This document shows, in pieces, positions 54,868-64,000 of a stretch of 64,000 nucleotides of DNA. The number at the start of each line of letters is the position of its first letter. Position 1 is the first letter of the stretch. Origin of the DNA: Xanthostigma xanthostigma (Eukaryota; Arthropoda; Insecta; Raphidioptera; Raphidiidae); the NCBI GenBank assembly GCA_963575645.1, contig OY754464.1, forward strand, positions 9,548,001 to 9,612,000, in the 5' to 3' direction. The translations under genes and the position numbers were made by a program. The notes beneath the pieces are model-generated. The model was not told where the DNA came from, did no database searches, and saw only the letters and a program-made list of their open reading frames with translations.

Positions 54868-55921
54868 TAAAAAAATTGGTTGTCTGTAAAGTCGGTTTAC
54901 GGACGATAGTTTTACGTGATAACGTATTCCGTAATACATAACCTAAACCTCCCAAAATTTGGTTTCAATCCGCTTATCCTTGGTGTCGGAATGATAAGAA
55001 ATGTCAAAAGTGACGTTTGCAACTTACAAAGTATTATGTTCTAATAATAATTAGTTATTCCAATACTTAACTTAGAAGGCGTTGCATTTCACAATATACT
55101 AATGTCAAAAAATTGAATTTAACATTAGAAATGCAGCCGTTTTCATGTTAAGACAAGACATACGTTATTTTCTAATTTCCATGTACGGCAAACAAAGACA
55201 ACCGACCGCGTCGCGCCATGCATTAGACAACATTGCATTTATACAGCTATTTTTCTATATAAATTTGTATAAAATATTTTTCTATATAAATTTGTATAAA
55301 AAAACTGTTTAGGCAAATTCTGTTATACGAAATCTATGTAAAATATCTCCTCTTTCGTTTAAGACTGGTTTCAAACCGATCTGATTTAAATTGAGCGAGA
55401 AATTAGCAAAAAGCACGCACAGGGTCAGGCGGAACGTTACGCGTTATGCGTTATGCGTTACGCGTTACACTTTTTCGTACATGCAGCCGGTGTTTTATCA
55501 ATTTCTGTTATACGAAATCTATGTAAAATGTTCTCCTCTTTCGTTTAAGACTGGTTTCAAACCGATCTGATTTAAATTGAGCGAGAAATTAGCAAAAAGC
55601 ACGCACAGGGTCAGGCGGAACGTTACGCGTTATGCGTTATGCGTTACGCGTTACACTTTTTCGTACATGCAGCCGGTGTTTTATCAATTTCTGTTATACG
55701 AAATCTATGTAAAATGTTCTCCTCTTTCGTTTAAGACTGGTTTCAAACCGATCTGATTTAAATTGAGCGAGAAATTAGCAAAAAGCACGCACAGGGTCAG
55801 GCGGAACGTTACGCGTTATGCGTTATGCGTTACGCGTTACACTTTTTCGTACATGCAGCCGGTGTTTTATCAATTTATAATATTGGTGATTCATCAATTT
55901 ATAAGACGTTATCACGTCAAA
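54868..55921 (-). repeat. Repeat family X, copy X4, with a triplicated segment
   Basis: X1-type interior. The segment beginning CTGTTATACGAAATC occurs three times (55320, 55505, 55691; period about 186 bp), the last two identical by eye. Confidence 0.7.
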
Positions 55922-55922
55922 A

Positions 55923-56769
55923 TTAAACTACTGAACACATTTCAGTGAATTTAAATATAAGAACTCAACATTCGCTGAATGTAGTAATTAAGTTATTGAC
56001 GAACACTGTCCAAAGATTACCCGTCACGTACACACACACAAACATTCATACCTATTAGGTACCTTTATATCTATAAATGTATAATTCCATCGTACATTTA
56101 TAAAAACTTCCTTGAGTCAGCATAAATTAATAAATCCCAAGACATGCATCAACACGAATTGTATCTCATTATGGTAGCTGTACCAACCTACTAAAGTAAA
56201 AAGTTATTATATTTTTTATTCGATTTATTTTTTAATAATGGTATAACGTAGCCTGGCCTGTTGATATAAAAGACATATTGAAATATTCCTGTGACACAAT
56301 CAAAATAAAAAATATTAAGTCACGGTAGGTATTATAACACATCGTTATATTTAATGAATATCTACAATTAAAAGTAATCATGCTTATTCTATAATACAAT
56401 AACACAAATAGATAAAATGGAATTACTATATATTGCTGTGCTGATACCTTTCACTGGTTTGAAATGTCAGTCATTATAATTACTCCAAAGATTACGAACA
56501 CAAATGATATACGATCGTAATTATGATACATTTATCTCACGCCCCATACGCAATACGGAGCAGCGTTGCCAGACGTCCGTATTTTATCACGTTTTTATTA
56601 ACTCGCTTTCTTGTATGTTTGTCCGGGTGGAATTTTGTAATTGATTTTAAACTTACTTCCTGATGAGATAGAGACTTGAAATTTTTAACATAGCTCAGAA
56701 TTAGATGACAATACAAGAAAACAATGATAGAAATAAAAAAAATTAATATAGCACATTTTTAAAACAAAC
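55923..56769. other. End of repeat Q and unassigned DNA
   Basis: The first about 40 bp complete repeat Q. No gene in the rest. Confidence 0.4.
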
Positions 56770-56995
56770 TTAAAAGTGTAAAATAATTTCTTTACAGAGA
56801 GATTTTTAACTTGTAGGATTTGAAACGAAAAACGTGGGCGCATGCGACAGTTATTCAAGAAATGTAGAGAGTAGCTACCAATGAAAAAATCAATTTATGA
56901 GATAAAACGAATATTGCACCCCACGTTTTTCGTTTCAAATCCCACAAGCTAAAAATTGAAAACCTGTAAAGAGTGTAAAGAAATTGAATTGCACA
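56770..56995. repeat. Foldback
   Basis: GATTTGAAACGAAAAACGTG near 56817 mirrors CACGTTTTTCGTTTCAAATC near 56922, with further pairing outward. Confidence 0.6.
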
Positions 56996-57311
56996 CAAAA
57001 CTTTCACTAGCTTTAATGTTTTACAACTATACACTGCACAAAAGGTTAACAAACAACACATAAATAAATTCACAAGAGCAAACTGAAGATAATACTTCGC
57101 GTTTATAGGGTAGATATTATGATCTATGTGGCGGCCTTCATTATTATTTTATCAGACGAATAAATATTTATATCCTCAAAGTAAGACAATAAATTATATA
57201 CCTGATGCAGTAAACATAATTATGTTTGGTGAATTGAATTATCGCTATTTTTTCGGAGGAATAGTTATACCTGAAGAACAAATGACTACTTACGTTCGGT
57301 GAATATGGCCA
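56996..57311 (+). mobile_element. MITE family M, copy M3 (right part)
   Basis: Aligns with the right end of M1 and closes GGTGAATATGGCCA followed by TTA. Confidence 0.65.
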
Positions 57312-57539
57312 TTAATAAAATAAATATCTGGCAACGCTGATGCAGAGGCACCTTAACAATTTCTGATAAAAAAAACCATATATTACCAGACTAGATTACC
57401 TTGCAATCGTTTTAATAACTAGTCAAGGTTTTGTATTATCTAGTATAATATGCGGTTATTATATTAAATATAATGTAATTAATATTCAATTTCAATATAT
57501 ACGTAAGTGTTATTAATGAAATCTGTTTTATTACACACT

Positions 57540-57680
57540 AGCTTACCGTCCCGGCTTCGTCCGGGTGCGAATCGAACTTTAAAATTTCCACCCTCTCCCC
57601 GTTAACTGATTGAGTTGAAATTTTGCACACATGTGTAGTTCCGATATCAGAACTCAGCAAATATAAAAACAATGCCAAGC
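57540..57680 (-). mobile_element. Helitron-like 3' end fragment
   Basis: ACTAGCTTACCGTCCCGGCT with CGTCCGGGTGCG is a Helitron-type 3' terminus read in reverse. The interior decays after about 140 bp. Confidence 0.4.
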
Positions 57681-57727
57681 TTTGCTTTACTTACCTAGCC
57701 TTCCATTCCAGCGGCTATTTCCAACTC

Positions 57728-57731
<4 letters not shown>

Positions 57732-57758
<27 letters not shown>
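57732..57758. repeat. (AG)n microsatellite
   Basis: About thirteen AG units. Confidence 0.85.
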
Positions 57759-57784
57759 AATTGTAGATCATCCACATGTCAGGA

Positions 57785-58425
57785 GTAGTACTAGTTTAGG
57801 TCAAAATTCACTCTTCAAAATTTTTTTTCGTTTTAAGGTCCCCCGAATCCAAAAACACATTTTTGGAAAAACTCTGTTATAGTATGTTCGTCTATGAGCA
57901 CGACACATGTCAACCGGATGAGCGGATTGAAACCAAATTTTGAGAGAAGGTTTGGTATGCAAATATAAAAGAGCCTTATTATTTTTGAAGAAAATAGACG
58001 CATGCGCAGAAGAGATATATGCTATCAAGTTGTTTTTTATATAATAATGGTATACTTTTCATAACGGCTTATTGTACTATACTTATTTTTTCAAGAACGT
58101 TTCGTTAAAAAAAATGTTTTCTTAACTTCATAGTTTTGGAAATATTTTGAAAATAAAAAAATCAGCTGTTCTTTCGTTTTGTAAATCTGTCAGATACAAA
58201 CTAGTTAAGCATGCTGTGATTAATTTTTACATGACGTGGAACATATAATATTATGTAAGTAATCATGGCAACGAATAGCAAATGTCATATTGATTACTAG
58301 CCATTACCCGCGCCACATCACGCAATATCAGAAATTTTATTTTCTTTATTTTATACTATATCAAATGTCAACATTTGGAATCTGGAATGGTCCCGTCGCC
58401 CAATTGGCTAGAATTTTTTTTATCA
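57785..58425 (-). repeat. Repeat family Y, copy 3
   Basis: Uninterrupted copy that shows the empty state of the site occupied by the (AT)n-bearing insert in copy 1. Confidence 0.65.
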
Positions 58426-58994
58426 GTAATATTCCATATTCCACCTATATTTATTTATAAATGTTTTTTTCAATTTTTATAATATTGTCTTTATTTAATA
58501 TAATCAAATCAACGATTTTAGAGTTGTTTTTCGCAGGGGCAAATTTTCTGGCAGGGAGAGAATTTCTCACAAGTGATGAGATGTGTGTGTCGACGTGACT
58601 AGAAGTTTCACTTCTGCAATGGGCAGTGTAAAACACACAGTCTATTTTTATTGCATTAGATCAGTCGAGATTAAATGATTATAAAGTTAATCGATATAGG
58701 AAAGACATCGTTTTGTAAGTACCAATGTTTAATTATAAATAGTGAGACGAGTTCACTATATAGAAAAGGAAGCGTCGCAACGCCGTGCGTCGTTGTGAAT
58801 AGAAGAAAGTGCCTTCGATCCATTGAAATCAGCATCCGTCGTCCGTTTGCATTGTCCACGAAAGACCGAAGCAGAGCGTCCGCCCCTCATGTTTACATAA
58901 GCTGTCATAGTACTGCTCGATATTTTATGAAAATACAGGCTCCTGTTTAAGTTCCAACTAAACTTTCGTTGTGCTTTTACATAGCACAAAATAT
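58426..58994. other. Unassigned DNA
   Basis: Two overlapping frames (about 58675-58950 plus and 58756-59004 minus) have no recognisable domains. Confidence 0.4.
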
Positions 58995-59663
58995 TGTTGC
59001 GCATTGTTACCCCATAATGCTACGCCTATGGAATTTCTAGAAAACTCCATAAAATGCTCGAAGGTCAACGAACAAACATTGAAGGCAGGTAACGGACTTC
59101 CGACTGTTAGAGGCGCCCACGCAAGCAACAATGAATGCAGGTAGCTGGCACCAAGCCGTAGGAGACTCGGACGCGTGGTGAGGCAAGGAAATGGCATTTC
59201 GAACCTTCTGGAACATAGGCCAAAATCTATAAAAGGCGGCCAGAGGAAGGGCGTCAGGTCAGTTGAGTTCAGTCAGTTACAGCGTGTTAACAGCGAGTGG
59301 ACGTACAGCTAACTGTTTTACATAAATTGTGCGTGTTCTGGCATTACAACATAAATTCTGTTACAGTATTGAGAAAATAAACATAACTCTAGTGAGTGCG
59401 GTAAATAAATAAATAACTCATAGTGTGTTTGAATAGACAATTGCGCTAAAAAACTCTGTGTTGTGTTTTAGTGTGAATTGAATATTTCTTTGTACATAAT
59501 TCTTTATTCTTTGTTACTTAGTCTTACATTGTATAAATTAGAACTATTAGTTTTATTTCTATTAGCGCTATACGCTTTCGTTTGTGTGTTTTTACTGTTT
59601 GTTAAACAGTTAATATCTTAAATAAATACTTTCCGCCACAGACTATATAGCAGTTTTGTTACA
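58995..59663 (+). mobile_element. Candidate solo LTR (Ty3/gypsy-like)
   Basis: TGT...ACA ends with ATAT on both sides. A TATAAAA box at 59228-59234 and a TCAGT initiator at 59259-59263 are 31 bases apart, as expected at a U3/R border, and AATAAA motifs follow. No internal region or second LTR is present. It is unlike the 225-bp LTR at 3247. Age unknown. Confidence 0.5.
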
Positions 59664-59868
59664 ATATATTGGAAATTGATTTATTTATACATAACTACAG
59701 GTTTCCTTTTCGCTTACTATCTGTATTCAACTCAAACAGGATAATAACGTCAGTAGTTTTTAAGTTAAATTCATTCATACAGACAAACATTAGAATGGGT
59801 TTAGTAATGACGAATGCAAATGGAAAAATATTAAAAAATTTGAAAATTACATTCTATTTTATTTATCT

Positions 59869-60112
59869 ACCAGCTGTCCGGTTCTACTTCGCCCGAATTT
59901 GTACATTGTCGCCGTTTTTGGGTCAACTTGCGTTGCAAAATTGGTCTCCACGAAAAGCGCGTTAATTCAAATTAAACTCGATAATATATAGCCTGTATCC
60001 ATCCTGGAGGTCCATTCTAAATATTGATGAAAAAATTTTGAAATCGGATGAGTATTTTCGGAGATTAACCTCCTACATCCAAACTTACAAACTTTACCTC
60101 TTTGTAATATTA
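59869..60112 (-). mobile_element. Small Helitron B copy
   Basis: The 3'-type block CAGCTGTCCGGTTCTACTTC and the 5'-type block CTTTACCTCTTTGTAATATTA bound it on the minus strand. A second 3' end (GCTGTCCGTCCCGTTTCACC) begins immediately after. Confidence 0.45.
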
Positions 60113-60152
60113 TAGCTGTCCGTCCCGTTTCACCCGGATGCGGTAGATATAA

Positions 60153-61144
60153 TTCTGCAAAATGTATTTCGTTTGTGGCCCGGCGTCTGAACTAATATCT
60201 TTGAGCAAATTGCAAGTTCTAACAGATGTTGCTATTTGGTACTAAACAGTGTTGTTTGTCTGCTTCTGAACTATTAGTTCAGACTTCGATCTATTTTTTT
60301 CAAGAATTTCACTTCTTGACTAGGCTATTAGTGATTTAAGGGTTTTATGATCGTCCGTACAGCTGCAAAATGTATTTCGTTTGTGGCCCGGCGTCTGAAC
60401 TAATTACCTTTGAGCAAATTGCAAGTTCAAACAGATGCCGCTATTTGGTACTAAACAGTGTTGTTTTTCTGCTTCTGAACTATTAGTTCAGACTTAGATC
60501 TATTTTTTGACGTGATAACGTCTTATAAATTGATGAATCACCAATCTTATAAATTGATAAAACACCGGCTGCATGCACGAAAAAGTGTAACGTTCGTAAC
60601 GTTCCGCCTGACCCTGTGCGTGCTTTTCTCGAAAACGGCCCTAACGATTTGGATGAAATTTACTGAAAAGGGATTTTGGGGGGCAAAAAATCGTTTTAGC
60701 TAGGTCTCATCTCTCGAAAAAATCGTTTTCATACAAATTTTAGCATTATAAAAATCAATTTTTTGACGTATGAAAATACTTAAATATTGTAAGTAGGTTT
60801 TGGAATTTTATATAAACAGTGAAACAATTGTTTTCAAAATATTATGACAGCTAATCTTTGAGACTTAAAATAAATACGAAAGAAAGAAAGTTAAAAAAAA
60901 CAATTATATTATATGGTGAGTAATTTTAATAAATAAAATTAACCTAAATTTGAAGCGAAAGATGCAATATCATAGATTCGAATTATTATAATTATTATAT
61001 AAATTTAGGTTATGTATTACGGAATACGTTATCACGTAAAACTATCGTCCGTAAACCGACTTTACAGACAACCAATTTTTTTTTTCAAGAATCTCACTTC
61101 TTGACTAGGCTATTAGTGATTTAAGGGTTTTATGATCGTCCGTA
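60153..61144. repeat. 209-bp tandem duplication, second unit split by X5
   Basis: TGCAAAATGTATTTCGTTTG opens units at about 60156 and 60365. The second unit is interrupted at 60508/61081 by repeat X5; the first is the empty site. Confidence 0.75.
60509..61080 (+). repeat. Repeat family X, copy X5
   Basis: GACGTGATAACGTC start and ACCAATTTTT end, inserted in a T-run. Near-identical to X2. The reference orientation and best-bounded copy of the family. Confidence 0.75.
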
Positions 61145-61520
61145 CAGTCTTAAAGACTTGCAGCCTATATATAGAACTTATACGAACGTAATGTACTACA
61201 TAATACACAATGTATATTATGTATAGAGAGGTAAAGGTACGTAATGTATAGAGTGTGTTTGAACTGTTGAAGAAGACAAGATTCATTCTCGTTTGCAGGA
61301 CCATCGACATCGACAACCGACAACGACGACAGCGTCACAAGGACCTGTCAGTAATGAAATTATCCTCTATATCGACACAATTCGAGTGGCGGCTTTTAGC
61401 TAAGTTCGCACTTGAGTTTATAGTGTTAGACCAATAATACGGGTCTCTCTCTCTCTTCATCATACATACAGTGCTCTCCCTCACTCATACACACACAATA
61501 TTATAATAAGAATGATCTAG
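61145..61520. other. Unassigned DNA with short (TC)n
   Basis: No gene recognised. Confidence 0.4.
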
Positions 61521-61834
61521 AAAAACCGGCCAAGTGCGAGTCGAACTCGCGCACCGAGGGTTCCGCACAATTTTGTAGGTATGTAAATAGTTCGAGTCTC
61601 GAAGATTTTTCCCGCTTTGCCGTCGGAAAACTGTTGTCCCCATACATCGACAAACGTCGCGGTCAGTTTGTCAACTAAGCGTGTAATTGCAATGAGTTCA
61701 GATGGACTAATGAACTGTTTTGTACCTCGTGGTTATATCTGATAGACTAGTTGTTGTACCGTGTTGTATGCGAGAGTTCTCGTATTTTGCTGTATAAACG
61801 CACCGATAGCGGACGCTTGTTTTGTATTAGAACT

Positions 61835-62453
61835 GTAAAGACTCAATTACATTAAGCGAGTTTACAAGCTGCTTGTTGGCGAGTTTAGAAGCGGGCGAGT
61901 TGGCTAGGGAGATACGGATGATGACACACAAACTCCTCACTCGCTCACTAGCCAACTAGCTAACGAACCACGTATTGTGAATTTGTTTTTTTTTTCTTTC
62001 ATTTCCTGTTCTCAAAATATTGCAATAAGCCAAAGGATCTTCGTCCTCAACTCTTTCAGTAAACTGATCGATGCACCATATTTCCAACGTCTTTCTATCC
62101 ATGGTTTCACCCACACCCTTCTCTGCCTCCATTTGTGCTTTTCTTTTTTTTAAACTCCTTTTTGATAGCATGAGCTAAAATAACGATTCCCGCACGAACT
62201 ACTATTCCGTCGACATTTTATAGACACTGAAACCAAAAACTACCAAGACGCAACTAGTTCACTAGCAACTATGATGACACACGGCTAGTTTACTAGCTAA
62301 CAATCCCAAACGCCAGCGAGTAGCGAGTAAAGTTGACCGGCTTTCAACTTTACTCGTAGATAGTTTACAATCTGCTACTTGGCTAGTAAACTGATTACAC
62401 TGAGCGAGTTTACTAGCAGCTTGTAAACTCGCTCAATGTAATTGAGCCTTTAC
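61835..62453. mobile_element. Nested element with GTAAAG inverted ends
   Basis: Ends GTAAAGACTCAATTACATT and its mirror; GAGTTTACAAGCTGCT follows in both arms. The interior contains a 71-codon frame on the minus strand. Confidence 0.65.
61956..62171 (-). CDS. Unrecognised 71-aa frame inside the nested element
   Basis: Highly charged: MLSKRSLKKRKAQMEAEKGV, then a TLEIWCIDQFTERVEDEDPL region, ending in the element's subterminal repeat. The basic N-terminus would suit a nucleic-acid-binding or nuclear protein. I recognise no domain. It may be an internal piece of the parent element's protein or a chance frame. Confidence 0.25.
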   Translation of the reverse strand: MLSKRSLKKRKAQMEAEKGVGETMDRKTLEIWCIDQFTERVEDEDPLAYCNILRTGNERKKKQIHNTWFVS

Positions 62454-62766
62454 TGCGTACGTGCGTAGCATGTTGTTGAGAACTCTCGCATACAGCACGG
62501 TACGACCGCTAAGCTATCAGATATAGCCACGGTATGCAGTACAGTTCGGGTATACTCCATCTGAACTCATTGCAATATTATACGCTTATTTGGTATACTG
62601 ACCGCGACCTATATTTCTATGTATGGAGACAAGCGTTTTCAAATGGCAAAACGAGAAAAATCTTCGACACTCGATTCCCGTGATGGACGAACTAAGTATT
62701 TACATATTTAGAAGTTTGCACGGAACCCTCGGTGCGCGAGTCCGACTCGCATTTGAACGGTTTTTT

Positions 62767-63255
62767 GTTGGTTATGATATTTTTCCAGTGATATATAGAG
62801 TTTACATACATATTCCTATATGCATAGGTAGTTGTATTTAACACAAACAGCGTTTCAACCCTCTCATTCTCGGAAGTGTCAATATTGGAATATGTTCTCA
62901 TATGTCGAGAGTCGAATATAACTAATATCTCGACAGGTTGCGCCGTCGGCTGATACTACACATACACATATCTGTGACCAAATGGCAAAATCGCTTATGT
63001 CAAATTTTTGGGTGAAATAAGATAATCGTGATTTCAAACAATCCGCGTTTCGTTTTAATTTTTAGAATCTAGATAAAATTATCTGGAAAGCACCCATATC
63101 TGAGGAGATAAAAAATTCGGTTTTATTCACTTTTGCCAACTTGCAAACAAAGTGCCGTTTAAAGTTCTATCCATGAGGTAATAATTAAAACGGTCGAATA
63201 AAAAAAAATTGGTGACTGATGATGAGATACTGTTTTAATAACTTGAGATATCAAA
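62767..63255. other. Unassigned DNA
   Basis: ATCTGTGACCAAATGGCAAA near 62971 resembles 21638. No gene recognised. Confidence 0.4.
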
Positions 63256-63712
63256 ATAATAGTTGGGTGACTAAATTACTAAGTGAGCGACTAAATTACT
63301 AAGTGAGCGACTAGAATGCCTTCGGTAATTTTGAAGCAGATATCTTCTTTTGTTTTTACTTTTTATTTTTTTTTTCACTTTGAAACTACAACTTAATACT
63401 CACATTTTCATGAAGATTGAAAACCACCGCTTTTTTTGATAAAGGGGTATGCGAATTGTCTCGCAGTGAAACGGGAACAGGCAAATGTGGAGTTTTTAAA
63501 AAAATAATTCCGGGGTGAACGATAACGGGGTATGCGAATTAAATAGTTAATTGTTTGACTAGAACTGCGTTTTCTAAAAAGTGTATATTTAATTGACAGT
63601 CAATTAAATATACTATATTTTTTAGAAAACGCAGTTCTATTCAAACAATTAACTATTAACAACTTAGTAATTTAGTCGCTCACTTAGTAATTTAGTCACC
63701 CAACTATTATTT
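63256..63712. repeat. Foldback with a minisatellite fragment and an inner palindrome
   Basis: Outer arms with TAATAGTTGGGTGACTAAAT and its mirror. The centre (about 63541-63655) is a second palindrome with about 55-bp arms around TTGACAGTCAA. The left half contains about 1.4 units of the 83-bp minisatellite in reverse. Confidence 0.7.
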
Positions 63713-64000
63713 TCTCGTCACGCGCAGTCAGTCGCTCACTTAGTAATACAAAATTGTAATTTAGTCACTCGTTTAAATACTACCCATAATTAAGGCACGT
63801 CAATATTAAGCATATATTCTTTCAAATATCGCAAATCTTTCATGTTTTCATATGCGTTTTGCAACTTTTTAAGACACTTAGTGGTTTTTGACCCGGTCTA
63901 TATTAACCAAACTTATAGAAAAAGTCAAGCTGAACCGATTCCGGCAATCCGCAATCCTGTATCACTTTTAGTGTCAGAGATATGATCATTTATTTATATT

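Larger units (their letters stand above)
61521..62766. mobile_element. Large foldback element with nested insertion
   Basis: The outer arms start AAAAACCGGCCAAGTGCGAG and GCGCACCGAGGGTTCCG and mirror the 62440-62766 arm. A scrap of the same family is at 18979-19030. The centre holds another element (61835-62453). Confidence 0.65.

Overview
This window is AT-rich animal DNA, almost certainly from an insect. Supporting signs are the Tc1/mariner, hAT and TTAA-type transposons, small Helitrons that start TC and end CTAG, an I-type LINE, a Ty3/gypsy element, and TATA plus TCAGT core promoters. A hemipteran such as an aphid is a guess from the style of the repeats. There is no bacterial-type gene organisation, CRISPR array or operon. 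I find no complete host protein gene; nearly all recognisable sequence is transposable-element DNA, much of it nested.

Layout. 1-10 kb: a TTA-flanked MITE (family M) has been split by a 1.2-kb Penelope-like composite (1961-3163) and by a Ty3/gypsy element with identical LTRs (3247-7736). A family-Y repeat carrying a long (AT)n tract follows. 10-17 kb: a second M copy is split by a full-length, two-ORF I-type LINE on the minus strand (about 11000-16752), with a poly(A) tail and a target-site duplication. 17-36 kb: TTAA and pogo-like MITEs, several Helitron pieces, a deleted mariner with a transposase remnant, a hAT remnant, long foldbacks, palindromic Penelope-like repeats with hammerhead-ribozyme-like cores, and a tRNA-Lys-bearing Helitron. 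36-39.4 kb: a palindromic MITE, nested hAT MITEs, and a CpG-rich block with TATA, initiator and a short open frame. That block is the only good candidate for host promoter and first-exon sequence. 39.4-50 kb: more Penelope-like palindromes and Helitrons, tRNA-like sequences, an 83-bp minisatellite and a repeat family with internal 155-bp units. 50-64 kb: TTAA MITEs, a Helitron next to two copies of an unclassified family (X), a candidate solo LTR with its own TATA and initiator, a 209-bp tandem duplication giving an empty site for family X, and large foldbacks.

How the parts relate. Only the LINE and the LTR element have intact protein-coding capacity. The other elements are non-autonomous or decayed and depended on enzymes encoded elsewhere. 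Paralogous copies inside the window give empty-site comparisons that date many insertions relative to each other. All identities are by-eye alignments; no database search was possible.
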